A DNA stretch of 64,000 bases from CAWBXL01 sp963837365 (GTDB taxonomy: Bacteria; Acidobacteriota; Terriglobia; Terriglobales; Acidobacteriaceae). The notes beneath the pieces were generated by a model. It worked only from the letters and a program-made list of their open reading frames with translations. It was not told the origin of the DNA and ran no database searches. This document shows positions 16,869 to 25,137 of this stretch, piece after piece (within the stretch, counting starts at the first letter, position 1; the number at the start of each line of letters is the position of its first letter). The stretch spans positions 186,001 to 250,000 of the forward strand of contig CAWIMW010000002.1 of the NCBI GenBank assembly GCA_963837365.1, written 5' to 3'. The position numbers and the translations under genes were made by a program.

Positions 16869-17249
16869 CTAATATTGGCCGTAGACCAGCACATCAATGC
16901 CTGCGCGTGATCCGGCCGGGCCTACGCTGTCCGCGTAGACGCCGATTTTAGTGGCCGGCACGTCATAGACACGGGTCACCTGGCCATGGGGCGTGAGCAT
17001 TACGGTATCGAGCTGCGCCACTAGCTCATCGCCTTCCATGATGGTAAGACGCAGGATGATGTTCGCAGTCGAGCCGATACGCTCGTCGGTGACCAGCCGG
17101 ATCTTATCAAAGCGGCTGGTGTCGATGGTGCCAAGATGTTTGTTTTGACCAGCAGGAATTTCTACTGCGCCTGGTGGTGTCCGAAACGCGAGAATATTTT
17201 CGACCTCACGTACGTGAAGTGGAATGGGAGTTTTTGGAACAGTGGCCAT
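16869..17249 (-). CDS. Hypothetical protein, beta-rich
   Basis: A 126-residue protein with no signal peptide or membrane segment and an alternating hydrophobic pattern typical of a beta sandwich (FDKIRLVTDERIGST, ANIILRLTIMEGDELVAQLD, VTRVYDVPATKIGVYAD, AGIDVLVYGQY). No family recognised. It stands alone between the ribosomal-cluster terminator and a hairpin, with an AGGAGGAAAATTCC ribosome-binding region before its ATG, so it is probably expressed as its own unit. Confidence 0.6.
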   Translation of the reverse strand: MATVPKTPIPLHVREVENILAFRTPPGAVEIPAGQNKHLGTIDTSRFDKIRLVTDERIGSTANIILRLTIMEGDELVAQLDTVMLTPHGQVTRVYDVPATKIGVYADSVGPAGSRAGIDVLVYGQY

Positions 17250-17416
17250 GGAATTTTCCTCCTGATATGGCTGGGCGCCCGAGGGCGCGTTTGGTTGCTA
17301 AGTTGACCGACGGGAGACTGCTTACTTTGAGGAAGTGGCCCTAGGGCGGAATTTAATCCCGGGGGAAGCGGGAGTCAAGGGTGGACGCTGAAATTTCCAA
17401 AGTTGTTACCAAAATG

Positions 17417-17444
17417 GAACGCACCCGGAAAACCGGGTGCGTTC
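17417..17444 (-). terminator. Terminator of the ribosomal protein cluster
   Basis: A perfect 12-bp stem GAACGCACCCGG (17417-17428) / CCGGGTGCGTTC (17433-17444) with an AAAA loop (TTTT on the transcribed strand), followed on the minus strand by CATTTTGG. It lies 25 nt after the rplQ stop codon and is the likely intrinsic terminator for the alpha end of the cluster, although the U-tract is short. Confidence 0.75.
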
Positions 17445-17469
17445 GATAGTTCAGCAAGAAGGAAGCGCT

Positions 17470-17991
17470 TTACTCTTTTTCTTCTTTTTCTTCTTTGTCT
17501 TCCTTCTTCTCCGCGGCGGCGGATTCGGCTTCGGCCGCCTGCTGCGCCTCGGCTTCTTCCATGGCTTTCTTGGTTTCAGCGGCGCGCTTGGCGCGGGCTT
17601 CGGCGCGTTTCTCTTTCTTTTCTTCGACCAACTTCTCGCTGCCGATCAGTTCGATGAAGGCCTTTTCCGCGCCATCCCCCTTTTGCCAACCGACGCGGGT
17701 AATGCGAGTGAAGCCGCCTTCGCGGTCTCCAAAACGCGGGCCGATAGTCTCGAACAGCTTGTCCACCGCGGCTGAAGTCATTAGGTAGGAGTGGGCCTGG
17801 CGGCGGGCCGGCAGGGTACCTTTCTTCCCCAAGGTGATCATCTTTTCGACGATCGGGCGCAGCGCCTTGGCTTTCGGCACAGTAGTTTCAATGCGCTCTT
17901 CGAGGATGAGCGAGGTCGCCATGTTCCGCAGCAATGAGCGGCGGTGGCTGGTGGTTCGTCCGAGTTTGTAGCCTGCAACTTTGTGACGCAT
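17470..17991 (-). CDS. rplQ: 50S ribosomal protein L17
   Basis: A 173-residue L17 with the family start MRHKVAGYKLGRTTSHRRSL and the LRPIVEKMITLGKKGTL and RITRVGWQKGDGAEKA regions. The last 50 or so residues are a charged Glu/Lys/Ala tail (starting EEKKEKRAEARAKRA), which makes the protein longer than typical 120-130 residue L17. L17 sits near the exit tunnel in the large subunit. Last gene of the cluster, after rpoA. Confidence 0.97.
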   Translation of the reverse strand: MRHKVAGYKLGRTTSHRRSLLRNMATSLILEERIETTVPKAKALRPIVEKMITLGKKGTLPARRQAHSYLMTSAAVDKLFETIGPRFGDREGGFTRITRVGWQKGDGAEKAFIELIGSEKLVEEKKEKRAEARAKRAAETKKAMEEAEAQQAAEAESAAAEKKEDKEEKEEKE

Positions 17992-18000
17992 ATGAACCTC

Positions 18001-18075
18001 AGTGGCTAGTGATTAGTGATTAGTGACTAATGGCCCAGGGTTTTACTAACCACTAGTCACTAGCCGCTGACCACT
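18001..18075. repeat. Palindromic TAGTGAC-type spacer, rpoA-rplQ
   Basis: Repeats of TAGTGAT/TAGTGAC words (18001-18030) are followed by their complement GTCACTA/CCACTAG words (18044-18075), making a long imperfect hairpin that fills the spacer. Same unit type as the rpsK-rpsM spacer. Confidence 0.75.
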
Positions 18076-18076
18076 T

Positions 18077-19108
18077 TTATAGATCGTTATCTCCGTACGC
18101 CGAAGCTGGCAGTATCTGGTTGGAAGTTGGTCCGGGAACGGCGTTGCCGTGCTCGTCAATCTTCATACCCAGGCTCAGGCCCATGGAAGTCAGGATCTCC
18201 TTGATTTCGTTCAACGACTTGCGGCCGAAGTTTTTGGTCTTAAGCATTTCAGCTTCGGTCTTCTGTACCAGTTCGCCGATACTCTGAATGTTGGCGTTCT
18301 TCAGGCAGTTGTAGCTGCGGACTGAGAGCTCCAACTCCTCGACCGAACGGTTCAGGTTTTCGTTCTTAATTTCCGGCTTGCGGTCATCGGTAGCGGTGGA
18401 GGTCTCGATGTCCTCTTCAAAGTTGATGAAGATGTTCATATGGTCCTTCAGCAGCTTCGCCGCCAAACCGATGGAATCAGGTGGGGTAATGGAGCCGTTG
18501 GTCCAAACTTCGAGGGTCAGCTTGTCGTAGTCGGTAATTTGTCCCAAACGCGCCGCTTCCACCGTGTAGTTACACTTACGCACCGGGGAGTGGACGGAGT
18601 CAATCGGGATGAACCCGATGCCGAGGTCCTCGTCGAAATTCTTGTCGGCGGAAACGTAGCCGCGGCCACGCTTCAACCGCATCTCCATGTCGAGTTTGCC
18701 GCCTTCGCTGACGGTGGCAACGTAGACGTCCTTGTCGAGCACTTCAACGTCGGCGTCGGCTTCGATCATGCCGGAGGTGACAACGCCCGGCTGGTCGGCG
18801 CGAAGATAAATCGCCTTCGGAGCATCTCCGCTTAACTTGAAAGGGATCTGCTTCAGGTTGAGGATGATGTCGGTGGCATCTTCGACTACTCCAGTAATCG
18901 ACTGGAATTCGTGCAGCACGCCTTCAACTTTTACCGCGGTGATGGCCGCGCCTTCGATCGAAGACAGCAGTACGCGGCGAAGCGCGTTTCCGATGGTAGT
19001 GCCGAAGCCGCGTTCAAACGGCTGTGCCCAAAAGATGCCGTACTTGTCGGTCAGGGTTGAGGTGTCAACTGCGAGGCGTTTTGGTTTTTGAAAGCCCTTC
19101 CAAAGCAT
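18077..19108 (-). CDS. rpoA: RNA polymerase alpha subunit
   Basis: A 343-residue alpha subunit that nucleates polymerase assembly and contacts activators and UP elements. The N-terminal dimerisation domain includes FGTTIGNALRRVLLSSIEGA and the RGRGYVSADKN region. A linker at about 230-255 leads to the C-terminal domain with ELELSVRSYNCLKNANIQSI and KNFGRKSLNEIKEIL. Located between rpsD and rplQ, the standard alpha operon position. Confidence 0.98.
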   Translation of the reverse strand: MLWKGFQKPKRLAVDTSTLTDKYGIFWAQPFERGFGTTIGNALRRVLLSSIEGAAITAVKVEGVLHEFQSITGVVEDATDIILNLKQIPFKLSGDAPKAIYLRADQPGVVTSGMIEADADVEVLDKDVYVATVSEGGKLDMEMRLKRGRGYVSADKNFDEDLGIGFIPIDSVHSPVRKCNYTVEAARLGQITDYDKLTLEVWTNGSITPPDSIGLAAKLLKDHMNIFINFEEDIETSTATDDRKPEIKNENLNRSVEELELSVRSYNCLKNANIQSIGELVQKTEAEMLKTKNFGRKSLNEIKEILTSMGLSLGMKIDEHGNAVPGPTSNQILPASAYGDNDL

Positions 19109-19213
19109 TGGTTTCTCCTTCGGCCGTTTGGCTCAATCCTGGCTCCCTGAATCGGTCCGGATTCAGATCAAATGTCAGGACAGGCTGATCTGGCTCGAAA
19201 AATGGACCCATAA

Positions 19214-19320
19214 ACATTGAGTAATTGGGAAATTTGGTAATTGAGTAACTTAAACCCAACGCCAAACTCCCCGTTTTGCTTTTCAATTACTCAATTACTA
19301 AATTTCCCAATTACCAAATC
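19214..19320. repeat. Palindromic AATTGAGTAATTG-type spacer, rpsD-rpoA
   Basis: An imperfect inverted repeat of about 33 bp per arm: 19218-19249 (ATTGAGTAATTGGG, AAATTTGGTAATTGAG) and 19284-19320 (CAATTACTCAATTAC, AAATTTCCCAATTACC). About nine positions in ten match. The loop holds AAACCCAACGCCAAAC. The arms are built from the same ATTGAGTAA words as the spacers at 4971-5025 and 28756-28851. Confidence 0.85.
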
Positions 19321-19325
19321 CGTTC

Positions 19326-19955
19326 TTACTTGCTGTACAACTCGACAATGAGCTGCTCATTGACCGGCTGCTGAATGTCTTCGCGCTTCGGCAGCGAGAG
19401 AACTTTTCCGCGGAAATTGTCACGGTCGATCTCCAGCCAACTCGGCGAATTCTGGTGGCTGGAAAATTCCTTGGCCGCTTCCAAAACAGCCAGCTTGCGG
19501 CTGGATTCCTTAATCGTAATTTCGTCTCCCACACTCACCTGAAAAGACGGGATGTTGACCTTGCGTCCATTCACCGCCACGTGACCGTGCCGCACCAGCT
19601 GACGCGCCTGACGGCGGGCAGTTCCAAAACCCAGCCGGAAGACGACGTTATCGAGACGGCGCTCGAGCTGTTGCAGGAGCAGTTCGCCGGTTACGCCCGG
19701 CGCCCGAGCAGCTTTCTCGAAGTAGTTGCGGAACTGACCTTCCTGGGTGAAATAGATGCGCTTGGCCTTCTGCTTTTCTCGCAACTGGAGGCCATAACCC
19801 ACGATTTTGGTCTTGCGGTCCTTGCCATGCTGGCCGGGAGCGAAGTTGCGCTTTTCAATGGGACACTTATCGCTGAAACACTTTGCGCCTTTGAGAAACA
19901 GTTTGATGCCCTCGCGGCGGCATAGACGACAGACGGGATCGGTATAACGTGCCAA
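19326..19955 (-). CDS. rpsD: 30S ribosomal protein S4
   Basis: A 209-residue S4, a primary 16S rRNA-binding protein that starts small-subunit assembly. The N-terminus keeps a zinc-type cysteine set (VCRLCRREG and GAKCFSDKCP), and the S4 RNA-binding domain LERRLDNVVFRLGFGTARRQ is intact. Alpha-operon position after rpsK. In E. coli S4 represses the alpha operon; no equivalent site was identified here. Confidence 0.98.
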   Translation of the reverse strand: MARYTDPVCRLCRREGIKLFLKGAKCFSDKCPIEKRNFAPGQHGKDRKTKIVGYGLQLREKQKAKRIYFTQEGQFRNYFEKAARAPGVTGELLLQQLERRLDNVVFRLGFGTARRQARQLVRHGHVAVNGRKVNIPSFQVSVGDEITIKESSRKLAVLEAAKEFSSHQNSPSWLEIDRDNFRGKVLSLPKREDIQQPVNEQLIVELYSK

Positions 19956-20020
19956 ATTATCTCTCCTTAATAGATGTCCGGTTTACAGGTTTGGCTTCAC
20001 CCTTCGTCCCGGGCAAAATC

Positions 20021-20094
20021 AGCTACTAGCTTCTAGCCGCTAGCTTCTAGCCAAACCCAAACCGGTTTAGCTAGGAGCTAGCAGCTAGGAGCTG
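20021..20094. repeat. Palindromic CTAGCTT-type spacer, rpsK-rpsD
   Basis: AGCTACTAGCTTCTAGCC-type words (20021-20052) are followed by complementary GCTAGGAGCTAGCAGCTAGG words (20069-20094), giving a long imperfect hairpin between the rpsK stop and the rpsD start. Confidence 0.8.
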
Positions 20095-20096
20095 TC

Positions 20097-20531
20097 TTAC
20101 ACTCTTCTGCGCTTCGGCGGTCGGCAACCGTTGTGCGGCATGGGCGTCGCGTCGCGAATGGTGCGAACTTCAATGCCGGCGGCGGCCAGTGCTCGGATGG
20201 CGGACTCGCGCCCGGAACCAGGGCCGCTGACCCGGACTTCCACCGTGCGGACGCCGTGATCGCGCGCCATATTGGCGGCGTTCGAGGCGGCCTGCTGCGC
20301 CGCGAAGGGCGTGCCTTTACGCGATCCGCGGAAACCAAGCGAACCGGAACTTTTCCAGGACAACACGTTTCCGTTCGGATCAGTGATGGTCACGATCGTA
20401 TTGTTGAACGAGGCCTGAATGTGGACGATGCCGAAAGGAACGTGTTTGCGCTCCTTCTTCTTAAATGCTTTCTTTTTGCCTTTTTTCTCCGGTGCTGCTG
20501 CGCCGGTTGCTGCTGCTTCTGGCTTTGCCAT
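20097..20531 (-). CDS. rpsK: 30S ribosomal protein S11
   Basis: A 144-residue S11 of the small-subunit platform. The core begins at HVPFGIVHIQASFNNTIVTI and contains SSGSLGFRGSRKGTPFAAQQ and the C-terminal DATPMPHNGCRPPKRRRV. The first 30 residues are a Lys/Ala-rich extension (from KPEAAATGAAAPEKKGKKK) absent from shorter S11 proteins. Spc/alpha position between rpsM and rpsD. Confidence 0.98.
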   Translation of the reverse strand: MAKPEAAATGAAAPEKKGKKKAFKKKERKHVPFGIVHIQASFNNTIVTITDPNGNVLSWKSSGSLGFRGSRKGTPFAAQQAASNAANMARDHGVRTVEVRVSGPGSGRESAIRALAAAGIEVRTIRDATPMPHNGCRPPKRRRV

Positions 20532-20540
20532 AAATTTCAG

Positions 20541-20614
20541 TGTCCAGTGACTAGTGGTTAGTGGCTAGTATTTGGTTTTGTGACTAATCACTAGTCACTA
20601 ACCACTAGCCACTT
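20541..20614. repeat. Palindromic TAGTGGT-type spacer, rpsM-rpsK
   Basis: CAGTGACTAGTGGTTAGTGG (starting about 20545) is almost exactly complementary to CCACTAACC-type words at 20581-20613, leaving a short T-rich loop. The hairpin occupies the whole spacer. Confidence 0.8.
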
Positions 20615-20616
20615 TT

Positions 20617-21003
20617 CTACGTCTTTGCCGCCGACTGCCGCTTAATCGCAACCGTGCCTTTGCGCGGGCCCTTGCGGGTACGCGAATTGGTGTGCGTGCG
20701 CTGTCCACGAACTGGCAGATTGCGGCGGTGACGGTATCCCCGGTAAGAACCGATTTCAATCAGCCGCTTGATGTTCATCTGCACTTCTTTGCGCAGATCG
20801 CCTTCTACCAGGCCTTCTTCTTCGATCACCGTACGGATGCGGTTGACTTCATCTTCTGCAAGATCCTGGATCTTTTTCATGGGATCCACTTTGGCCGCGT
20901 CAAGAATGCGGTTGGCGCGCGCGGTGCCGATGCCGTAGATGTAGGTCAGCGCGATGTAGGAGCGCTTGTTGCGGGGGAGATCAACGCCAGCAATACGTGC
21001 CAT
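20617..21003 (-). CDS. rpsM: 30S ribosomal protein S13
   Basis: A 128-residue S13 of the small-subunit head, contacting tRNA and L5 across the subunit bridge. Recognised by ARIAGVDLPRNKRSYIALTY at the N-terminus, the helix-two-turn-helix GIGTARANRILDAAKVD, and the basic tail RRNLPVRGQRTHTNSRTRKG. Its ATG lies one base after the rpmJ stop, so the two are translationally coupled. Confidence 0.98.
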   Translation of the reverse strand: MARIAGVDLPRNKRSYIALTYIYGIGTARANRILDAAKVDPMKKIQDLAEDEVNRIRTVIEEEGLVEGDLRKEVQMNIKRLIEIGSYRGYRHRRNLPVRGQRTHTNSRTRKGPRKGTVAIKRQSAAKT

Positions 21004-21004
21004 G

Positions 21005-21118
21005 CTATCCCTGCCTCTGTTTATGCTTAGTGTTGGTGCAGATCACCCGTACCACGCCTTTGCGGTGGATGACCTTGCATTTGTCGCAAATTTTCTTTAC
21101 TGATGCTCTAACCTTCAT
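21005..21118 (-). CDS. rpmJ: 50S ribosomal protein L36
   Basis: A 37-residue L36, MKVRASVKKICDKCKVIHRK then GVVRVICTNTKHKQRQG. The zinc-binding set Cys11, Cys14, Cys27 and His32 is intact, so this is the zinc-containing form. Start ATG at 21116-21118 is preceded by a GAGG motif in the rpmJ leader; stop TAG at 21005-21007 lies one base before rpsM. Confidence 0.97.
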   Translation of the reverse strand: MKVRASVKKICDKCKVIHRKGVVRVICTNTKHKQRQG

Positions 21119-21128
21119 AAATTTCCTC

Positions 21129-21182
21129 AGCTTCTAGCTTCTAGCTTCTAGCTAAACCAGATTTGGCTAGCAGCTAGTAGCT
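21129..21182. repeat. Palindromic CTAGCTT-type spacer, infA-rpmJ
   Basis: Three AGCTTCT units (21129-21153) face GCTAGCAGCTAGTAGCT (21166-21182). In the transcript the hairpin lies between the infA stop codon and the GAGG ribosome-binding site of rpmJ. Confidence 0.8.
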
Positions 21183-21401
21183 TTACTTATAGCGGTACAC
21201 GATGCGTCCGCGGTTCAGGTCGTAGGGTGAGAGTTCCACCGCTACTTTGTCGCCGGGCAGGATGCGGATGAAGTTCTTGCGCATCTTGCCGGAAACGTGC
21301 GCCAGCACCTGGTGTTTGTTTTCCAACTCCACCTTGAACATGGCATTGGGCAACGGTTCAAGGACCGTCGCCATCACCTCAATCGCGTCTTCTTTGCTCA
21401 T
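21183..21401 (-). CDS. infA: Translation initiation factor IF-1
   Basis: A 72-residue S1/OB-fold protein: SKEDAIEVMATVLEPLPNAM, the VELENKHQVLAHVSGKMRKN strand-loop and GDKVAVELSPYDLNRGRIVY. IF-1 occupies the A site during initiation. Length and sequence are standard. It follows map, as in many genomes of this group. Confidence 0.98.
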   Translation of the reverse strand: MSKEDAIEVMATVLEPLPNAMFKVELENKHQVLAHVSGKMRKNFIRILPGDKVAVELSPYDLNRGRIVYRYK

Positions 21402-21413
21402 GCACCTCTCAAA

Positions 21414-21474
21414 TAGCTTCTAGCCGCTAGCTTCTAGCTACACCGTTATTAGCTAGAAGCTAGTAGCTAGCTGC
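21414..21474. repeat. Palindromic CTAGCTT-type spacer, map-infA
   Basis: AGCTTCTAGCCGCTAGCTTC (starting 21414) faces TAGCTAGAAGCTAGTAGCTA (starting 21450). The hairpin starts three bases from the map stop codon. Confidence 0.8.
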
Positions 21475-21477
21475 TTT

Positions 21478-22230
21478 CTACTGCGTCAAAATCATTGGAC
21501 CGTCTTTTGTGACCGCCACACAGTGCTCGAAATGAGCGCTGAAACTTCCATCCATGGTCACCGCGGTCCACTTGTCTTCAAGGACCCGGGTTTCCGGCCG
21601 GCCGGAATTCACCATCGGCTCAATCGCCAGGACCATTCCTTCTTTCAGGGGCGCGCCAAAACCCTTGGTACCGAAGTTCGGAATCTGTGGCTCTTCGTGC
21701 AGCCGTGTCCCGATTCCATGTCCCACGAACTCACGCACCACGCTGAAGCCGTTGGCTTCCACATACTGCTGTACCGCCGCACCTACATCGCCGATTGCGT
21801 TTCCAATCTTTGCCTGCTCGATGCCCTTGTACAGGGCGGTTTCAGTCACTTCGAGCAGCCTTTGCGTTTCCGGCGTCAGTTGACCATCCACGGGAACCGT
21901 GATCGCCGCGTCTCCGTAATAGCCGTCCATCACCACGCCGCAGTCAATCGAAACAATGTCCCCGGCTTTCAACACTCTTTTCGGCGACGGAATTCCATGG
22001 ACAATTTCTTCATTCACCGAGGTGCAGAGCACACAGGGATAATCGTAATACCCCTTGAACGCCGGCTTGGCACCTAATTCCTTGATCTTCGCTTCGGCGG
22101 CGCGCTCCAGGTCCATGGTGGTGACACCGGGCGCGACCATCGCCTTTAAGTGATTGAGAACTTCGCGCACAATCCCGCCACTGCGCCGCATTTTCTCAAT
22201 TTCACTCGCCGATTTGCACACAATCGCCAT
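21478..22230 (-). CDS. map: Methionine aminopeptidase, type I
   Basis: A 250-residue metalloprotease that removes N-terminal methionine. Start at ATG 22228-22230 (AIVCKSASEIEKMRRSGGIV) is one base after the adk stop; the longer in-frame extension upstream overlaps adk and has no family similarity. Metal ligands are visible: Asp in SIDCGVVMDGYYGDA (two), His in GHGIGTRLHEEPQIPN, Glu in LAIEPMVN and Glu in FEHCVAVT; the substrate-binding His lies in NEEIVHGIP. Encoded after secY and adk. Confidence 0.97.
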   Translation of the reverse strand: MAIVCKSASEIEKMRRSGGIVREVLNHLKAMVAPGVTTMDLERAAEAKIKELGAKPAFKGYYDYPCVLCTSVNEEIVHGIPSPKRVLKAGDIVSIDCGVVMDGYYGDAAITVPVDGQLTPETQRLLEVTETALYKGIEQAKIGNAIGDVGAAVQQYVEANGFSVVREFVGHGIGTRLHEEPQIPNFGTKGFGAPLKEGMVLAIEPMVNSGRPETRVLEDKWTAVTMDGSFSAHFEHCVAVTKDGPMILTQ

Positions 22231-22231
22231 T

Positions 22232-22951
22232 CTAGTTCTGCCCGGGGACGTGCGGGTTATGCCGTTCAATCTCCCGGAAAATCCACTCGGAGACCTGCTC
22301 CACCGGCAATTCGCCATCCACAGACACTAATCGTCCGCGGCTTGCATAGTATTCCGCTACAGGACGCGTCTGGTGTTCATAAGCCAGCAAGCGTTCCCGA
22401 ATCACGTCTTCGCGGTCGTCGTTGCGGATTACCAGCTTGGTGCCGTCTTTATCGCAAAGTTCACCTTTGCGTGGCGGCTGAAGGTGGACGTTATAGATCG
22501 TTCCACAGGCAGGACAAATCCTGCGCCCGGTGAGCCGAAGCAATAACTCATTATAATCCACATCGATACGGATCACCAGCGGGTGCCACTTCTCATCTGG
22601 CGGCTTGTCAAAGAACTTATCTTCCAGCAGGGCCTCGAGCCATCCAGCCTGGGCTGGCGTGCGCGGGAAGCCATCTAAAATGTACCCCCGGTCGCAGTCT
22701 TTTTCGCGCAACCGCTGGGAAACGATGCCGTATACCAGATCGTCCGGTACCAACTCGCCCCGGGCCATAATGGAGGAGGCCGTCTTCCCCAACTCAGTGC
22801 CCCGGCTGACGTTATCGCGCAACAAATCGCCGGTCGAAACCTGCGGAATCTGATAGTGACCCGCGATCAGCTTGGCTTGTGTACCCTTCCCCGCGCCCGG
22901 TGCGCCGAGCAAGATGATCGGTCCGATAATGCGCGAGGTATCCACTGCCAT
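22232..22951 (-). CDS. adk: Adenylate kinase
   Basis: A 239-residue enzyme interconverting ATP, AMP and ADP. The P-loop GAPGAGKGT is at residues 16-24; the NMP-binding STGDLLRDNVSRGTELGK and the YILDGFPRTPAQAGWLE region follow. The LID domain is of the long, metal-binding type: RRICPACGTIYNVH and GELCDKDG supply Cys, Cys, Cys and Asp. The C-terminal tail is longer than in E. coli Adk. Between secY and map on the same strand. Confidence 0.97.
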   Translation of the reverse strand: MAVDTSRIIGPIILLGAPGAGKGTQAKLIAGHYQIPQVSTGDLLRDNVSRGTELGKTASSIMARGELVPDDLVYGIVSQRLREKDCDRGYILDGFPRTPAQAGWLEALLEDKFFDKPPDEKWHPLVIRIDVDYNELLLRLTGRRICPACGTIYNVHLQPPRKGELCDKDGTKLVIRNDDREDVIRERLLAYEHQTRPVAEYYASRGRLVSVDGELPVEQVSEWIFREIERHNPHVPGQN

Positions 22952-23047
22952 TGACCTGGCCCTCTTACTGTTTCCTCTTTTTCCAGATCCGCCGGCCAGC
23001 AGCCTGCTCGAGCCGGCATTACGGCAACCTCTAAAGTGTCTGTTTCT

Positions 23048-24433
23048 TTACCACAAACGGCGGCCCCGCTGGCGCCCACTGCGGGGAGTGAATCCATCGT
23101 AGTGGCGCATGATCAGCTGGGCTTCAATCTGCTGGACCGTGTCCATGGCTACGCCGACCACGATCAGCAATGAGGTACCGCCAAAGTAAAAGTTTACGCC
23201 TAAACCATTGGTGACCCAGGTCGGCAGCCGTTCAAAGAATGCGCCGAGAGCGCCGGGCAAGTGGTTCAGGTGAATGCCCGCAATCATCCATTCCGGGATG
23301 AACGAAATCAGGATCAGGTAAAACGCCCCGACTAGAGTGATGCGGGTAAGAATTTCGTTGATGTGGTCCGCCGTCCGTTTCCCAGGCCGGATGCCGGGAA
23401 TGAACCCACCATACTTCCGCATATTGTCCGCAACCTCGTTGGGGTTGAAGACAATCGACACATAGAAGTAAGCAAAGAAAACAATTCCTACCGCATAAAG
23501 TATGGTGTACAGCGGCTCGCCCCATTTGAGGGCGTCGATCATCGGCCCAATGACCTTATTACTGTGCCAGCTGTAACCCAGCATTTGCGGCATGCTCAAA
23601 ATCGAAGATGCGAAGATGACCGGCATAACGCCACCCGCGTTGACCCGCAACGGCAGGTGGGTCGACTGCCCTCCCATCACCTTACGGCCGATCACCCGCT
23701 TGGCGTATTGCACCGGAATGCGTCGTTCACTGCGCTCGACGTAGACGATGAATGCAACGATCACAATCATCATCGCAATGAGCAGGATCATGGCCGGCGC
23801 CGTAAAAGCACCCCAGGCATCGGTGCGGACCTTGTCATATAGGTCCATTACGCCGCGCGGCAACCCAACCACAATGCCGGCGAAGATCAGCAGCGACATG
23901 CCGTTGCCTACGCCGCGTTCGGTGATCTGTTCGCCCAGCCACATGATGAACGCGCTGCCAGTGGTCAGAGTCAGCATGGTCATTAGAACAAAACCCACGC
24001 CGGGGGTGAGCACAAAGTCACCCTGTTTTTGCAGGCTGAATGCAATTCCAAACGACTGGATCGCACTCAGGGCTACCGTCAGATAACGCGTCCACTGGGT
24101 AATTTTCTTGCGGCCCAGTTCGCCTTCTTTTTGCAATTTGGCCAGCGGTTCATAGACCACGGTCAACAACTGCAAAATGATGGAGGCGGTGATGTAGGGC
24201 ATGATGCCCAAAGCAAAGATGGTCAGGCGGCGCAACTGGCCGCCGGAAAACAGGTCTACAAAACCCAGGAAGCTGCCCTGGTTCTGAGCGAAAAACTCCG
24301 CCAGCTTGTCGGCATTCACTCCGGGGGTAGGGATGTGGCCGCCGAGGCGGTACACAAACAGCAGGCCGAGCGTGAACAGGACCCGCTTGCGAAGGTCGGG
24401 GATGCGGAAGATGTTGGCAAGCTTTTCTAACAT
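23048..24433 (-). CDS. secY: Protein translocase subunit SecY
   Basis: A 461-residue channel subunit of the Sec translocon, with about ten membrane segments. Starts LEKLANIFRIPDLRKRVLFT; plug region and GIMPYITASIILQLL follow, and the conserved cytoplasmic loop RRIPVQYAKRVIGRKVMGGQ and NPNEVADNMRKYGGFIPGIR are present. The ATG overlaps the rplO stop (TAATG), so the genes are translationally coupled. Spc-operon position before adk. Confidence 0.98.
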   Translation of the reverse strand: MLEKLANIFRIPDLRKRVLFTLGLLFVYRLGGHIPTPGVNADKLAEFFAQNQGSFLGFVDLFSGGQLRRLTIFALGIMPYITASIILQLLTVVYEPLAKLQKEGELGRKKITQWTRYLTVALSAIQSFGIAFSLQKQGDFVLTPGVGFVLMTMLTLTTGSAFIMWLGEQITERGVGNGMSLLIFAGIVVGLPRGVMDLYDKVRTDAWGAFTAPAMILLIAMMIVIVAFIVYVERSERRIPVQYAKRVIGRKVMGGQSTHLPLRVNAGGVMPVIFASSILSMPQMLGYSWHSNKVIGPMIDALKWGEPLYTILYAVGIVFFAYFYVSIVFNPNEVADNMRKYGGFIPGIRPGKRTADHINEILTRITLVGAFYLILISFIPEWMIAGIHLNHLPGALGAFFERLPTWVTNGLGVNFYFGGTSLLIVVGVAMDTVQQIEAQLIMRHYDGFTPRSGRQRGRRLW

Positions 24434-24870
24434 TACTGCACGACCTCGGCTTTACCACCGGCTTTGGCGATTTTGTCTTGCGCTGACTTGGAAAACTTGT
24501 GTGCATGCACGGTAAGCGCGGATTTTAGTTCTCCATCGCCTAGAACCTTTACCGGCAAATCGCGCTTCACCAATCCGGCTTTGCGCAGCACTTCGAGAGT
24601 AATTGTAGTCTCGCCGAGCGCCGCCAACTTTTCCAGGTTAATGACGTTGTATTCCTTCTTGAAAATATTGGTAAAACCACGTTTGGGCACGCGGCGGTGC
24701 AGCGGCATCTGGCCACCCTCAAAGCCGCGCAACAAACTGGAGCCGCTGCGCGAGTGCTGGCCTTTATGACCGCGGGCAGAGGTCTTTCCCATGCCCGAGC
24801 CCATACCGCGGCCCACGCGCTTGATCTTTTCCGATGATCCCTTGGGTGCTCGAATGTTCGACAGGTTCAT
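24433..24870 (-). CDS. rplO: 50S ribosomal protein L15
   Basis: A 145-residue L15: NLSNIRAPKGSSEKIKRVGR, the Gly/Arg-rich GRGMGSGMGKTSARGHKGQH, and FEGGQMPLHRRVPKRGFTNI. Assembles late into the large subunit. Stop overlaps the secY start. The spacer before it is a palindromic repeat. Confidence 0.98.
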   Translation of the reverse strand: MNLSNIRAPKGSSEKIKRVGRGMGSGMGKTSARGHKGQHSRSGSSLLRGFEGGQMPLHRRVPKRGFTNIFKKEYNVINLEKLAALGETTITLEVLRKAGLVKRDLPVKVLGDGELKSALTVHAHKFSKSAQDKIAKAGGKAEVVQ

Positions 24871-24874
24871 AAAG

Positions 24875-24932
24875 TCAGCTTTCAGCTATCAGCGATCAGT
24901 CGCTCAGCTTCGCTGAGAGCTGATGGCTAAGG
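24875..24932. repeat. Palindromic TCAGCTT-type spacer, rpmD-rplO
   Basis: CAGCTTTCAGCTATCAGCGA words (24875-24908) face GCTGAGAGCTGATGGCTAAG (24912-24931). Includes the perfect inner hairpin GCTCAGC/GCTGAG around TTC. Confidence 0.75.
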
Positions 24933-24935
24933 GCT

Positions 24936-25136
24936 TTATTTCACAAATTCCACCAGATGAGGCACCTTCGCCACCATGCCACGAATAGCAGGTGTGTCCG
25001 GACGCTCAATCACCTGATTCAACCGGGTAAATCCCAAACCTTTAATGACCAGCTTGTGCTTCACTGGCGCCTGAATGGCGGAACGCACCCATTTCAGGTG
25101 CAGTTTACCGCCCGTTTTGCCCACTGTTTTTGCCAT
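24936..25136 (-). CDS. rpmD: 50S ribosomal protein L30
   Basis: A 66-residue L30 starting AKTVGKTGGKLHLKWVRSAI, with the conserved core KGLGFTRLNQVIERPDTPAI and RGMVAKVPHLVEF. The start is ATG 25134-25136, one base after the rpsE stop; the 13-codon upstream extension overlaps rpsE and is not used by the family. Confidence 0.96.
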   Translation of the reverse strand: MAKTVGKTGGKLHLKWVRSAIQAPVKHKLVIKGLGFTRLNQVIERPDTPAIRGMVAKVPHLVEFVK

Positions 25137-25137
25137 A